A DNA stretch of 64,000 nucleotides from Clostridia bacterium. GTDB taxonomy: Bacteria; Bacillota; Clostridia; Christensenellales; Aristaeellaceae. The DNA is taken from positions 1 to 64,000 of the forward strand of contig JAFROK010000054.1 in the NCBI GenBank assembly GCA_017429695.1, read 5' to 3'. Shown one piece after another: positions 15,106-25,014 of this stretch; the stretch's first letter is position 1; every line of letters begins with the position of its first letter. The notes under the pieces are model-generated. The model saw only the letters and a list, made by a program, of their open reading frames with translations, did no database searches and was not told the origin of the DNA. The position numbers and the translations under genes were made by a program.

Positions 15106-15999
15106 ATGTTCGGACACAGGTTTGACGGGAAAAGACTGCGGGATATCGACCCCATCATACAGATTACACCTTATCTGATGCCGATGCGGTGCGACGCACA
15201 GGTGTTTCTGGATCACAAACTGGATTTTGAAAAGCTGAGCCGATATATTGCCCGGAAAGCCCAGGAAGGACATAAGATATCCTTTATGCAGCTGATTGCG
15301 GCGGCTTATGTCCGGGCGGTCAGCCAGCACCCTGAAATCAACCGGTTCATTTTCAACAAACAGTATTATTCCCGGAATAACTGCTCGATCTCCTACGCGG
15401 TTCTGAAAGACCCGCAGGATTTCAACAGCCCGGAAGTAACGGTCCGCATCCAGTTTGACCTGACGGATACCGTGTTTGACGTTTGCGACCGGATGAACGA
15501 CGCGGTGGAGAAAGCACGGGCGACCGAGGATGGGGACTTTGTGATCCGGCTGGCGAAAGCCGTGCTGAAGATTCCGGGACTGACAACGGTGATTGTGGCG
15601 CTGGTGAAGCTGCTGGACCGGTATGGGCTCGCGCCGAAAGCGCTGCTCGGCGACCTGCCGTTCTATAGCGGGCTGTTTGTTTCCAATAACGCGTCGATCG
15701 GCCTGCACCATGTGTGGCACCATATTTACAATTTCGGCAACGTGAGCCTGTTCATGATCCTGGGCACGGTGGTAAAGGAAGCGGTTGCGGACGCGGAGGG
15801 AAAGACCCGGATGCGCCGTATGCTGCCACTGGGCATTACCGCGGACGAGCGGATCTGTTCCGGTGCGCATTATGCCGCGTTCTTCGCGGATGTCATGCAT
15901 TTCCTGGCTGAGCCGGAAGTGCTGGAAGTGCCGCCGGAAAACGTGAAGTTTGACCCGGGCATGGAATACCATGTTGAGAAAGTGAAAAAAGCGGAATAA
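15106..15999 (+). CDS. 2-oxoacid dehydrogenase E2-like acyltransferase without lipoyl domain
   Basis: 297 residues matching only the catalytic (chloramphenicol acetyltransferase-like) domain of dihydrolipoyl acyltransferases: RKAQEGHKISFMQLIAAAYVRAV near residue 50 and a C-terminal block with PLGITADERICSGAHYAAFF (split here after LGIT) in place of the usual HHxxxDG active-site motif. The histidine of SGAH lies near the expected position, but the order is altered, so activity is uncertain. No lipoyl or E3-binding domain and no E1 or E3 genes are near. Stand-alone members exist in Clostridia with unknown substrate. Confidence 0.7.
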   Translation: MFGHRFDGKRLRDIDPIIQITPYLMPMRCDAQVFLDHKLDFEKLSRYIARKAQEGHKISFMQLIAAAYVRAVSQHPEINRFIFNKQYYSRNNCSISYAVLKDPQDFNSPEVTVRIQFDLTDTVFDVCDRMNDAVEKARATEDGDFVIRLAKAVLKIPGLTTVIVALVKLLDRYGLAPKALLGDLPFYSGLFVSNNASIGLHHVWHHIYNFGNVSLFMILGTVVKEAVADAEGKTRMRRMLPLGITADERICSGAHYAAFFADVMHFLAEPEVLEVPPENVKFDPGMEYHVEKVKKAE

Positions 16000-16004
16000 A
16001 AAAG

Positions 16005-16036
16005 AATCAGGATCAGACGAAGCTCTGATCCTGATT
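16005..16036 (-). terminator. Terminator built into the 3' end of the radical SAM gene
   Basis: AATCAGGATCAGA and TCTGATCCTGATT form a perfect 13-bp stem with loop CGAAGC. On the minus strand it is followed by TTTTTT. The stem overlaps the last codons and the stop of the minus-strand gene. It lies between two convergent genes. Confidence 0.85.
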
Positions 16037-16885
16037 GAATACAGGAATGAAATCTTTATCGGCGGAGTCCGGCTCCTGGAGGAATCCGGGAAGCCCGAGG
16101 GCCAGCATATGGTCCAGGACCCGCCGGTATTCTTTTTCCGTAACCCGGCGGTCCAGCCCCGGAACCGATACGTTATTGCAGGGAGTATACTGGCGCATCA
16201 GGCTGACCGGCGTTCCCTCCGGAAGATTGTCGCGGATCCAGGTGAGCAGTTTCATGCTTTCCGAGGTCAGGCCGGGGAGGATCAGATGGCGGACCAGCAC
16301 GCCTCGCTGCATGATCCCATCTTCATCATAAATGGCGGGGCCGGTCTGCCGGCACATTTCCCGGATGGCGGCGGAGGCTGCGTCAAAATAGTCCGGCGCC
16401 CCGGCGCACAGCCGGCCGGTCCGGGGGGAATAATGCTTCAGGTCCGGCAGGTACACATCGATGATCCCGTCCAGCATCCGGATTGTATCGACCGTTTCAT
16501 ATCCGGAGGTGTTCCATACCAGCGGAAGGGGCGGGCGCCAGATCCGGAGCGCTTCCAGGATCTGCGGAACAAAAGGCGTTCCGGTGATCAGGGAGATGGT
16601 ATGGACACCGAGATCCGCCAGGCGCTTCATCGCGTCGGCCAGTTCCTGCGGGGAAAAGACCCGGCCGGCATTGCGGTGGGATATTTCCCCGTTCTGGCAG
16701 TAAACGCACCGCAGGGTGCATCCGGAAAAAAAGACAGCGCCGGTTCCGTTCCGGCCGGAAACCGGAGGCTCCTCCCACAGGTGTGGGGCAATCCGGCCGA
16801 TCACCATCTGATCGCCCAGGCTGCAGAATCCGGCGGACAGCGCACGATCCGCGCCGCATGACCGGGGACAAAGGGAACAAATCAT
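16013..16885 (-). CDS. Radical SAM protein, PflA-like (AmmeMemoRadiSam-type activase)
   Basis: About 290 residues. An N-terminal Cys cluster (CSLCPRSCG, residues 3-11, then FCSLG) precedes the radical SAM core with CTLRCVYC (about residues 55-62) that holds the 4Fe-4S cluster. LITGTPFVPQI and YLPDLKHYSP are later core strands. Such proteins resemble pyruvate formate-lyase activases but often stand without a glycyl radical partner, as here. The ATG at 16885 is preferred because GGAG lies 7 bases before it. The ATG at 16891 is only 1 base from GGAG. Confidence 0.82.
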   Translation of the reverse strand: MICSLCPRSCGADRALSAGFCSLGDQMVIGRIAPHLWEEPPVSGRNGTGAVFFSGCTLRCVYCQNGEISHRNAGRVFSPQELADAMKRLADLGVHTISLITGTPFVPQILEALRIWRPPLPLVWNTSGYETVDTIRMLDGIIDVYLPDLKHYSPRTGRLCAGAPDYFDAASAAIREMCRQTGPAIYDEDGIMQRGVLVRHLILPGLTSESMKLLTWIRDNLPEGTPVSLMRQYTPCNNVSVPGLDRRVTEKEYRRVLDHMLALGLPGFLQEPDSADKDFIPVFNQDQSFV

Positions 16886-16979
16886 CTTCATTCTCCGCTG
16901 ACTGAAAATAAAAACCGATCACTGACAACTGAAAACCAATAATCATTATAGGCCGGAAGATGCCGGAACGCAAATAAGG

Positions 16980-17008
16980 TTGAGAAGATTTGCAAAATCC
17001 GGTATAAT
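16980..17008 (+). promoter_or_regulatory. Promoter of the beta-propeller protein gene
   Basis: TTGAGA (16980-16985) and TATAAT (17003-17008) with a 17-base spacer. Confidence 0.7.
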
Positions 17009-17055
17009 ATACTAAATCTGTATGATACGGATTGTAACAAAGGAGACGATCAGCT

Positions 17056-19869
17056 GTGAGCGAATATAACGATATCTCCCCGCGCCGCCGGAGAGTCCGG
17101 GCGCCGGAGGAAAATGAATCACCGGCAAACATCAGCGAAAACACTGCCGGCACAGATCCGCATGACAGGCTGTCCGATACGGCGCAGTCCCAGGGGCCGT
17201 ACAGCCGCGTACCGGAAGAGGCACGCCGGATGAGCGCGTCCCCTTACGGCGCGGTGAATGCCGCGGCGGTCCGTCAGTCCGCCTCCCGGCAGGATGCGTT
17301 CCGCAGCGGAATGACCGTCCGGCAGCCGGCCCGGCCCGCCGGCGGAGAGAATGCCCGGAGTCCCTATCAGCGGCCTGTGAACAACACGCCGGATGAGCCG
17401 ACATCCCGGGTACGGGTGGGATATGCGCCGGGACAGATGAGCGAAGCGAGAATGAGCCGGGAGCCTGCCGGCGATTATGCCGGAGTGCGGGAATATCCGA
17501 ATGCCCGGATGGCTGCCCCGGCCCGGCCAGCACCTGTGCGGCCCGCGCCGGCCCGCCCGGTACCCGGACGGACAGTTCCGGAAACGCCCCGGGGGAAAGA
17601 ACCGGTTCAGCAGCGCCATACACTGCTGCACATCCTGGCTTCCGTGCTGATTGCGGCAGGCGTGTTCCTGGCGGCGGTGCTGATGCTGCCGGAAGACAAC
17701 GGCCTGAGGCAGCAGATTTCATCCCTGGCCCGGAAAGTCCCGGGCATCCGGGCACTGGCGGATACCGAACCGGTGAAGCAGCCGGAAACAGAACCGGTGG
17801 TACGGTCGGATACATCTCCCACGGTTGATCAGTTTGCGTCGACGGATAACCTCGGCGCGCTGCTGGGAAACGTACCGGCGGAAACAAACACTTCTGAAAC
17901 TGAGGCAAATGAAAACTCCGGAAAGGCAGGACAGACAGGAAATACAGACGCCGGGGATGCCGGCCTGCCGGCTGTCAACGCGGAAGATGCAGCGCTTTCT
18001 GCCCCGGATGCGTCTGCGACTGAGACGATTGAGTTTACACCGGACCGGACAGGATCCGCACTGAGCGAAGATGCGGAACCGAATCCCGTCCTTTCGGATG
18101 AATCCGGAGAAGACGGTGCTCGGGAAGATGAACCGGAACTGGCGCCTGTTACCGGTTCGGATCCGGATATAACGGTTGAACGGCTGCCGGAAGCAGAAAT
18201 CACGGCGGACGCCGAGGAAATGCAGGAAGAGGGAGACCCGGACGACGCGGAACCGGAAGAGGAGAAAGAGCCGGAACCGCTGATCGCTGAGGCGGTTCCG
18301 GCCGCAAGCCCGGACCTGATCACAAAACATGCCGTTTACAGCGGCAAGAAAACGGTGAAGGAATATACGCGGCCGGCGAAAAACCTGATCCGTATGCCTT
18401 CAGGCTGGGATTATACCCGGATGCAGATTGGCGTGCTGACCTTCCGGGGAAATGCTTTCCGGACGAACGGCGCGGTGGGCAAGGTGGAATCGGCGGATTC
18501 CCTGAAAGTGAAATGGACGGCGGAGTCCGGATCCATCAAGGGAACTACCCAGACGTATTACGGTACCGGATGGACGGGACAGCCGGCCATTGTCAAATGG
18601 AGCGTCGAGGTCCGGAACAACAGCAATATCTATGACAAGCAGAAGGAAAAGGAAGGCCTGAAGGAAGTCATTATCGCGGGCCTTGACGGCAACATCCGTT
18701 TCCTGGACCTGGAAACCGGCGAGCTGTCGCGCAACAGTATCAAGCTTGGGTATCCTATGCGCGGAACGCCCAGCGTGCATCCCAGCGGATATCCGTATAT
18801 GAGCGTCGGCCAGTATGCCAAGAATATGAAAAAGGGCAAAACCGGGACGATCGGCCTGCGGCAGTACAATATGTACAGCACCGATGAAATCAAACTGATT
18901 GACGGAACGGACAAGGGACTGAACCGGGCCTACAACACCAAGTCGGGCAGCTTCGAGACATCCGCCCTGATCGACCGGGTCAGCGAGACGGAAGTGGTCG
19001 TCGGCTCAAACGGCCTGCTGTACCTGATTGACCTGAACAGTGAATTTGACTGGAATATCGGAATATATAAATCCAAACAGGAAACGGTTGTGATGCGCTC
19101 CCTAACGGCCGCTGAGAACAAGAAAAAGGAGTACACGGCGGTGGAGTCCTCCCCGGCGATGTACAACCGGTATGTATTCTATGCGGACATGGGCGGTATC
19201 CTCCGGTGTGTTGACACGAATTTCCTGACGCCGGTATGGGCGGTGGACACCGGGGACGCGGTCATGGCGGCGGTGGCGCTGGATATGCCGACCGCGGAAA
19301 ATGTATACCTGTATACCGCCAATATGCTGAAGAACCGGAAAAGCGGGAACGCCCAGATCCGCCGTTTTGACGCAATGAACGGCAAGGAACTCTGGTGCAC
19401 GGAGATCGGCGTGAAGAAGGACACCAGCAAAGCCAAAACGGATTCCGGATGCAAGGCTTCCCCGGTAATCGGCGAGAATGCGCTGAGCGAACTGGTATAC
19501 TTCACCGTGACCGGGCTGAGCGCGGACGGTTGCAGTGAACTGCATGTGGCGGAAGAAACCAAGGCCGCGCTGGTGGCGCTGGAAAAGGAAACCGGAAAGA
19601 TCCGGTGGGCATATGCGCTGAGCGACCGGAGCGAATCATCCCCGATTGCGGTGTATGATGAAAACGGCAACGGCTGGATTATCCAGTGCGCCTGGGACGG
19701 CAGCATTGTAATGTTGGACGGCCTGACCGGCGCCGAGGCTGCGAAGGAACAGGTGGAAGGCAACATTGAAGCGTCGCCGGCCGCCTACAATAACATGATG
19801 GTGATCGGAACCACTGGAAAAGGCACGGAAATGATTTACGGCCTTCAGATCGGTCATGAAGCGGAGTAA
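17056..19869 (+). CDS. Membrane-anchored PQQ-type beta-propeller protein
   Basis: 937 residues. The first 190 are disordered and rich in Arg, Pro and Ala (cytoplasmic). One membrane helix follows (LLHILASVLIAAGVFLAAVLML, about residues 196-217), then about 200 acidic disordered residues. A C-terminal domain of some 500 residues shows repeated WKVRNN/W-x-G-type blades: VKWTAESGSIKGTTQTYYG, VIIAGLDGNIRFLDLETG, NGLLYLIDLNSEFDWN, GILRCVDTNFLTPVWAVDTG, RRFDAMNGKELWCTEIG, ALEKETGKIRWAYAL, DGSIVMLDGLTG. This pattern fits PQQ/pyrrolo-quinoline-type propellers, without evidence for a cofactor. The role is unknown; surface binding or scaffolding is likely. GTG start after AAAGGAG. Confidence 0.8.
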   Translation: MSEYNDISPRRRRVRAPEENESPANISENTAGTDPHDRLSDTAQSQGPYSRVPEEARRMSASPYGAVNAAAVRQSASRQDAFRSGMTVRQPARPAGGENARSPYQRPVNNTPDEPTSRVRVGYAPGQMSEARMSREPAGDYAGVREYPNARMAAPARPAPVRPAPARPVPGRTVPETPRGKEPVQQRHTLLHILASVLIAAGVFLAAVLMLPEDNGLRQQISSLARKVPGIRALADTEPVKQPETEPVVRSDTSPTVDQFASTDNLGALLGNVPAETNTSETEANENSGKAGQTGNTDAGDAGLPAVNAEDAALSAPDASATETIEFTPDRTGSALSEDAEPNPVLSDESGEDGAREDEPELAPVTGSDPDITVERLPEAEITADAEEMQEEGDPDDAEPEEEKEPEPLIAEAVPAASPDLITKHAVYSGKKTVKEYTRPAKNLIRMPSGWDYTRMQIGVLTFRGNAFRTNGAVGKVESADSLKVKWTAESGSIKGTTQTYYGTGWTGQPAIVKWSVEVRNNSNIYDKQKEKEGLKEVIIAGLDGNIRFLDLETGELSRNSIKLGYPMRGTPSVHPSGYPYMSVGQYAKNMKKGKTGTIGLRQYNMYSTDEIKLIDGTDKGLNRAYNTKSGSFETSALIDRVSETEVVVGSNGLLYLIDLNSEFDWNIGIYKSKQETVVMRSLTAAENKKKEYTAVESSPAMYNRYVFYADMGGILRCVDTNFLTPVWAVDTGDAVMAAVALDMPTAENVYLYTANMLKNRKSGNAQIRRFDAMNGKELWCTEIGVKKDTSKAKTDSGCKASPVIGENALSELVYFTVTGLSADGCSELHVAEETKAALVALEKETGKIRWAYALSDRSESSPIAVYDENGNGWIIQCAWDGSIVMLDGLTGAEAAKEQVEGNIEASPAAYNNMMVIGTTGKGTEMIYGLQIGHEAE

Positions 19870-19889
19870 AGCAGGCGGGGGAAAACGCA

Positions 19890-21380
19890 ATGGAAAAATA
19901 TCTGGTTGCGCTGGACCAGGGAACAACCAGTTCCCGGGCGGTGGTTTTTTCAGAAGACGGGCGGATGATTGCGTCATCCAACCGGGAATTTCCGCAGCAT
20001 TACCCGAAACCGGGCTGGGTGGAGCATGATCCCCGGGATATCCTGGACTCGCAGGTAACCAGCCTGCGGGAGGCGGTGAGCCTGAGCGGTATCCATCCCG
20101 CGGATATTGCGGCCATCGGCATTACCAACCAGCGGGAAACCACCTTCCTCTGGGACCGGCAGACGGGCGAATGCGTGGGGAATGCGATCGTCTGGCAGTG
20201 CCGCCGCACATCCCAGATGGTGGATGACCTGGTCAGCCGGGGATGCGGAGATATGATCCGGGAAAAAACCGGCCTGGTACCGGACGCCTATTTTTCCGGA
20301 ACCAAACTGAAATGGATGCTGGATTATTACAATCTGCGGGAGAAGGCGGAAAAGGGCGGCCTGTGCTTCGGCACGGCGGACAGTTTCCTGTGCTGGAACC
20401 TGCTGGAAAACCGGCCGCATGTGACGGACGCCACCAATGCGGGCCGGACCATGCTGTTTAACCTGCATACCCAGGACTGGGACGAGGACCTGCTGGACTT
20501 GTTGGGGATTCCGAAGGCCTGCCTGCCCCGGGTGGTCGATTCCTCGGGACTGATCGGAATGTTGGATCCTGCCATTCTCGGCCGACGGATTCCGGTAACC
20601 GGCATGGCGGGCGACCAGCATGCGAGCCTTTTCGGACAGGCGTGCCTGAAGCCGGGCGATGTCAAAAATACCTACGGCACCGGATGCTTTATGCTGATGA
20701 ACACCGGCGACAAACCGGTGAAGAGCGAAAACGGCCTGCTGACCACCATGGCCTGGCGGATCAGCGGGAAGCCGGTTTATGCGTTGGAAGGCAGCGTGTT
20801 TATGGGCGGCGCGACAATCCAGTGGCTGCGGGATGAGCTGAAGATCATTTCCCATGCCGCGGAGAGCGAGGCGCTGGCCCAATCGATTACGGGAACCGGC
20901 GGCGTGTACCTTGTACCGGCCTTTACCGGGCTGGGCGCGCCGTGGTGGGATATGTACAGCCGGGGAACGCTGATCGGCATGACCCGGGGAACCGGACGGC
21001 CGCAGATCGTCCGGGCGGCGCTGGAGGCGATTGCCTACCAGAGCGCCGACCTCATGGACGCCATGGCGAAGGACTGCGGCCGGCGGCCGGAACGGCTGCA
21101 GGTGGACGGGGGCGCCAGCGCTAACGGGTTCCTGATGCAGTTCCAGGCGGACATCTGCGCAATTCCCGTTGTGCGGCCGAAGGTGCTGGAAACCACTGCG
21201 CTGGGCGCTGCGCTGCTGGCCGGCCTGGGGGCTGGGGTATATGCTTCACAGGCGGATACCGCGGCGGTCTGGCAGAAGGACCTGGAATTTACTCCCCAGA
21301 TAGACGAAGCCACCCGGCGGCTTGCGCTGGGCGGCTGGCATAAAGCGGTGGAACGGAGCCTGGGATTTGCCAGGGATTAA
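19890..21380 (+). CDS. glpK: Glycerol kinase
   Basis: 496 residues, the normal size. The FGGY-kinase N-terminus ALDQGTTSSRAVVF, the substrate loop TNQRETTFLWDR, GDQHASLFGQAC, and the phosphate region NTYGTGCFMLMNTG and GGATIQWLRDEL are all present. The enzyme makes glycerol 3-phosphate, which pgsA next door uses for phosphatidylglycerol synthesis. The gene converges on pgsA, and their stop codons overlap. The characteristic histidine phosphorylated by HPr in Firmicutes would lie near residue 230; this stretch was not resolved with confidence. Confidence 0.95.
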   Translation: MEKYLVALDQGTTSSRAVVFSEDGRMIASSNREFPQHYPKPGWVEHDPRDILDSQVTSLREAVSLSGIHPADIAAIGITNQRETTFLWDRQTGECVGNAIVWQCRRTSQMVDDLVSRGCGDMIREKTGLVPDAYFSGTKLKWMLDYYNLREKAEKGGLCFGTADSFLCWNLLENRPHVTDATNAGRTMLFNLHTQDWDEDLLDLLGIPKACLPRVVDSSGLIGMLDPAILGRRIPVTGMAGDQHASLFGQACLKPGDVKNTYGTGCFMLMNTGDKPVKSENGLLTTMAWRISGKPVYALEGSVFMGGATIQWLRDELKIISHAAESEALAQSITGTGGVYLVPAFTGLGAPWWDMYSRGTLIGMTRGTGRPQIVRAALEAIAYQSADLMDAMAKDCGRRPERLQVDGGASANGFLMQFQADICAIPVVRPKVLETTALGAALLAGLGAGVYASQADTAAVWQKDLEFTPQIDEATRRLALGGWHKAVERSLGFARD

Positions 21381-22000
21381 TGATCAGCGGACGGGTGCCT
21401 GATCTGCTTGAACGCGTTGACCGTATAGATGACCATGGCGACGATGGCGAGGGCCACGGTGATCCAGAGCAGCAGGATATCCGGCGTCAGGCCGAACAGC
21501 TTCGTGCCGCCGGCCAGGAAATCTTCATGGAAGAAGGACAGCACCAGCGAAGCGATGAAGCATACCTGGGCTGCCTTGCCGTAGATATTGCTGTAAACGA
21601 CGACGCCGCGCTTCAGCATGAACATGCCGCCGAGCACCATGTACAGCTCCTTGGCGGCAACGATGATGATTGCGGCCCAGGGGAAGACGCCGGCAACGGC
21701 CTGGCAGACCATGGCGGTGAGCACCATCAGTTTATCAGCCAGCGGGTCGAACAGCTTGCCGAAGTCGGTGATCTGGTTGAGCTTTCGGGCGAGGTAACCG
21801 TCCAGCATATCCGTCAGGCTGGCGACGACAAAAACCGCCAGGGATGCCATAAGCCAGTCCTTCCGGATGCAGCACGCCCCGTATGGATGCGCCAGGCAGA
21901 AAAACCAAACGAACACGGGGATCAGCACCAGCCGGAGCATGGTCAGGATATTCGGGATGGTCCAGACGTTGGAGAAGAGTTTACGGATTTTTTCCTTCAA
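21377..22000 (-). CDS. pgsA: CDP-diacylglycerol-glycerol-3-phosphate 3-phosphatidyltransferase
   Basis: 207 residues, polytopic. The CDP-alcohol phosphatidyltransferase signature DG-x2-AR-x8-G-x3-D-x3-D is complete (DGYLARKLNQITDFGKLFDP, then LAD, about residues 67-90). Several hydrophobic helices follow. The enzyme makes phosphatidylglycerol phosphate from CDP-diacylglycerol and glycerol 3-phosphate in the membrane. N-terminal IPNILTMLRLVLIPVF is typical. Confidence 0.94.
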   Translation of the reverse strand: MKEKIRKLFSNVWTIPNILTMLRLVLIPVFVWFFCLAHPYGACCIRKDWLMASLAVFVVASLTDMLDGYLARKLNQITDFGKLFDPLADKLMVLTAMVCQAVAGVFPWAAIIIVAAKELYMVLGGMFMLKRGVVVYSNIYGKAAQVCFIASLVLSFFHEDFLAGGTKLFGLTPDILLLWITVALAIVAMVIYTVNAFKQIRHPSADH

Positions 22001-22098
22001 GGTTCATTCAGCTTCTTTCAGGGATAGTTATCGTTATCCATTTATTCTTCGATATTCCGGGGTGAAAACCCTTTTTTGCGGACAGGAGGAAACAGGAG

Positions 22099-23433
22099 AT
22101 GCGCGCAGATGGAAGACGGCCGGACGAGAAGCGGCCGGTCACAATTGAAACGGATTTTGTTCGGACGGCATACGGCAGCTGCCTGATTGCCACGGGGAAT
22201 ACCCGGGTGATCTGTACGGCCAGCGTGGAGGAAACGGTGCCGCCGTTCCTGCGGGATAAAGGGCAGGGATGGATTACGGCGGAGTATGCCATGCTTCCGG
22301 CATCCACGCCGGAAAGGAAAAAGCGTGACGGCATTAAAAAAGATGGCCGCAGCGTCGAAATCCAGCGGCTGATCGGGCGTTCGCTCCGCCAGGCGGTGGA
22401 CCTGAAAGCGCTGGGAGAGCGGACGATTACCCTGGACTGCGATGTGCTGGAGGCGGACGGCGGCACCCGGACCGCATCCATTACCGGCGCAATGGTGGCG
22501 CTGACATGCGCGGTGGACCGCCTGATCCGGGAAAAGAAACTGCTGATCAGCCCGATTGTACACCAGGTGGCGGCGGTCAGCGCCGGCATTGTCGGGAATG
22601 AACCCTGCCTGGACTTGTGCTATCAGGAAGACAGCTCCGCCCAGGTGGATATGAATTTCGTCATGAATGAGCGGCGGGAGTTTATCGAACTGCAGGGAAC
22701 CGGGGAAGGCCGGGCTTTCAGCCATGATGAGCTGAACGCGCTGATGGGCTACGGCATGAAAGGAATTTCCGAGCTGATGCAGCTGCAGCGGGAGGCGCTG
22801 GGCGAACGGGCCCGGCATATCGCGCCGAAGCCGCTGCTGCTGGCGGCCACCGGGAATGAGCATAAGCTTCGGGAACTGCAGGAAATGTTCCGGGATTACT
22901 ATACCCTGGCGCCGATGACAGCGGCGGGATTCTGCGGGCCCATTGATGAAAACGCGTCCACTTTTGCGGGTAACGCGATTATCAAGGCGGAAGCGGTCTG
23001 CCAGGCCACCGGGCTGCCGGCCATCGGGGATGACAGCGGACTTTCCGTGGATGCGCTGGACGGGGAGCCCGGCGTGCTGAGCGCCCGCTATGCGGGGGAA
23101 CACGGCAACGATGAGGCGAATAACGACCTGCTCCTGAGCCGGATGGAAGGCAAGGAGGACCGGAGCGCTCATTTTGAATGCGCGCTGGCGCTGAAGCTTC
23201 CGGGAAAGGATCCGGTTGTGGCGGAGGGCAGCTGCCCGGGCGTGATCCTGTACAAACGCCGGGGATCAGGCGGCTTCGGATATGATCCGCTGTTCCTGTA
23301 TGAACCCATGAACAAGACCTATGCCGAGATGAACGCTGCCGAGAAGAACGAGGTCAGCCACCGGGCGCGGGCAGCCGAAAAAATGCGGGAAAAGATGCGG
23401 CAGCTGGCGGATGAAGGACAGGCGGATGCCTGA
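22099..23433 (+). CDS. Fused ribonuclease PH - XTP/dITP diphosphatase (RdgB)
   Basis: 444 residues with two complete enzymes. Residues 1-245 are RNase PH ([20 protein letters not shown] start, [40 protein letters not shown]), which trims tRNA 3' ends with phosphate. Residues 248-440 are RdgB/HAM1 ([18 protein letters not shown], the acidic [34 protein letters not shown]), which removes inosine- and xanthosine-type triphosphates. The ribosome binding site is AGGAGG. The two genes are often neighbours in Firmicutes, and here they are one frame with no linker. ATG at 22099. Confidence 0.93.
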   Translation: MRADGRRPDEKRPVTIETDFVRTAYGSCLIATGNTRVICTASVEETVPPFLRDKGQGWITAEYAMLPASTPERKKRDGIKKDGRSVEIQRLIGRSLRQAVDLKALGERTITLDCDVLEADGGTRTASITGAMVALTCAVDRLIREKKLLISPIVHQVAAVSAGIVGNEPCLDLCYQEDSSAQVDMNFVMNERREFIELQGTGEGRAFSHDELNALMGYGMKGISELMQLQREALGERARHIAPKPLLLAATGNEHKLRELQEMFRDYYTLAPMTAAGFCGPIDENASTFAGNAIIKAEAVCQATGLPAIGDDSGLSVDALDGEPGVLSARYAGEHGNDEANNDLLLSRMEGKEDRSAHFECALALKLPGKDPVVAEGSCPGVILYKRRGSGGFGYDPLFLYEPMNKTYAEMNAAEKNEVSHRARAAEKMREKMRQLADEGQADA

Positions 23434-23478
23434 ACGCGGAAACACAGAAACAGAACAACCTTGGACAGCCACTATACC

Positions 23479-23507
23479 TTGACGAATCAAGGCAAACTAT
23501 GTACAAT
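23479..23507 (+). promoter_or_regulatory. Promoter of the HerA-like gene
   Basis: TTGACG (23479-23484) and TACAAT (23502-23507), spacer 17. Confidence 0.7.
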
Positions 23508-23547
23508 ATATGGATGTAAAAAACGGTAATCTTCGGAGGCATACCCA

Positions 23548-24957
23548 ATGCTCTATGAAGGAAAAATCTGGGTTGGCACAGCGGAAAACGGCCCTGTCCG
23601 GCTGCTTCCGAATATGGCCAACCGCCATGGGCTGATTGCCGGCGCGACGGGCACGGGAAAAACCGTGTCCCTGAAAGTGCTGGCGGAAAGCTTTTCTGAC
23701 ATGGGCGTTCCGGTATTCCTGAGCGATATCAAGAGCGACCTGAGCGGCATGGTCAAACCAGGAGAGCAGAGCGAAGCGATTGAAAAGCGGCTGAATGGCT
23801 GCGGCGTTCCCGAAGGCGCGTTTGAGTTCCATGCCTATCCTTCCATTTTCTGGGACGTATACGGCGAACAGGGCCATCCGATCCGGGCCACGGTCGAAAA
23901 CATGGGGCCGTTGCTGCTGAGCCGGATGCTTGGCCTGAATGAAACCCAGAGCGGCGTGATGAACATCCTGTTCCGTGTGGCCCGGGAGATTCAGTATCCG
24001 CTGGTCAACATCGCGGACCTGAAATATATGCTGGTTTATGTCGGGGAACATGCGAAGGAATATACGCTGAAATACGGCAACGTCTCTTCCGCCAGCGTCG
24101 GCGCAATCCAGCGCGCCGTGGCGGTGCTGGAAGACCAGGGCGGAGATACGTTCTTCGGTGAGCCGGCCATTGATATTCGGGATTGGATCCAGACAGACCC
24201 CTTCAGCGGCAAGGGCCGGATCAATATCCTGTCTGCCGATAAGCTGTTCAACAACCCGACGATGTACTCCACGTTCCTTTTGTGGATGCTGACAGGGCTG
24301 TATGATCTCCTTCCTGAGGCGGGCGACCTGGAAAAGCCCAGAATCGTTTTCTTCTTCGATGAGGCGCACCTGCTGTTCAACAACTGCAGCAAGGCCCTCA
24401 TGGAAAAGATTGAGCAGGTGGTCCGGCTGATCCGCTCCAAGGGCGTGGGCGTATATTTCATTACCCAGAGCCCGGCGGATATCCCGATGACTATCCTCGG
24501 CCAGCTGGGCAACCGGATCCAGCATGCATTGCGCGCCTATACCCCGCTGGACCAGAAAGCTGTCAAGGTTGCGGCCCAGACATTCCGGACGAATCCGGCT
24601 TTTGATACCGAGGAAGCAATCACAACCCTGAAGACCGGGGAAGCCCTGGTATCTTTCCTGGATGAGCATGGCGCCCCGGGTGTTGTGGAACGGGCAACGA
24701 TTCTTCCCCCGCAGAGCTATATGGGAGCAATCACGGAGGAGGAACGCCGGAGAATCAACGAATCCAGCCCGCTGGCGGGCGTTTACGATACCCCGGTGGA
24801 ACGCCCGGCTCCTCCGGCTCAGAATCAGGCGCCGGTCAGCAATCCGGTCCAGCCGGTTCAGTATATCCTCGTCAACGGCGTTCTGCGGCAGGTCACGACT
24901 CCGGACCGCTGCACGATGCAGGTTTTATACAATGGCGTTTTGTGGCCGGTGATCTGA
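23548..24957 (+). CDS. HerA-like/DUF853 (YjgR-type) ATPase, main part
   Basis: 469 residues. Walker [15 protein letters not shown] (about residues 32-45), Walker [14 protein letters not shown] (about 264-276), an arginine-finger region [15 protein letters not shown], and the family's SSPLAGVYD near 410. These are HerA/FtsK-superfamily hexameric ATPases that presumably move DNA or protein, but their role is not known. The chain continues with Pro-rich sequence and ends at a TGA (24955). The usual C-terminal amphipathic tail of the family is missing here and appears in the following frame, in phase. See the next entry. Confidence 0.85.
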   Translation: MLYEGKIWVGTAENGPVRLLPNMANRHGLIAGATGTGKTVSLKVLAESFSDMGVPVFLSDIKSDLSGMVKPGEQSEAIEKRLNGCGVPEGAFEFHAYPSIFWDVYGEQGHPIRATVENMGPLLLSRMLGLNETQSGVMNILFRVAREIQYPLVNIADLKYMLVYVGEHAKEYTLKYGNVSSASVGAIQRAVAVLEDQGGDTFFGEPAIDIRDWIQTDPFSGKGRINILSADKLFNNPTMYSTFLLWMLTGLYDLLPEAGDLEKPRIVFFFDEAHLLFNNCSKALMEKIEQVVRLIRSKGVGVYFITQSPADIPMTILGQLGNRIQHALRAYTPLDQKAVKVAAQTFRTNPAFDTEEAITTLKTGEALVSFLDEHGAPGVVERATILPPQSYMGAITEEERRRINESSPLAGVYDTPVERPAPPAQNQAPVSNPVQPVQYILVNGVLRQVTTPDRCTMQVLYNGVLWPVI

Positions 24958-25014
24958 TCTTCCGGTCACTTTAAGCAGTCACTGTTTCCTCCAACGACCC
25001 CTCTCGCGGCGCAG

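Noticed and set aside
22060..22082. GGGT-GAAA-ACCC-TTTTTT mini hairpin before the RNase PH fusion
   Set aside because: A stem of four pairs is too short to call a terminator, and it stands in the leader of an active gene.
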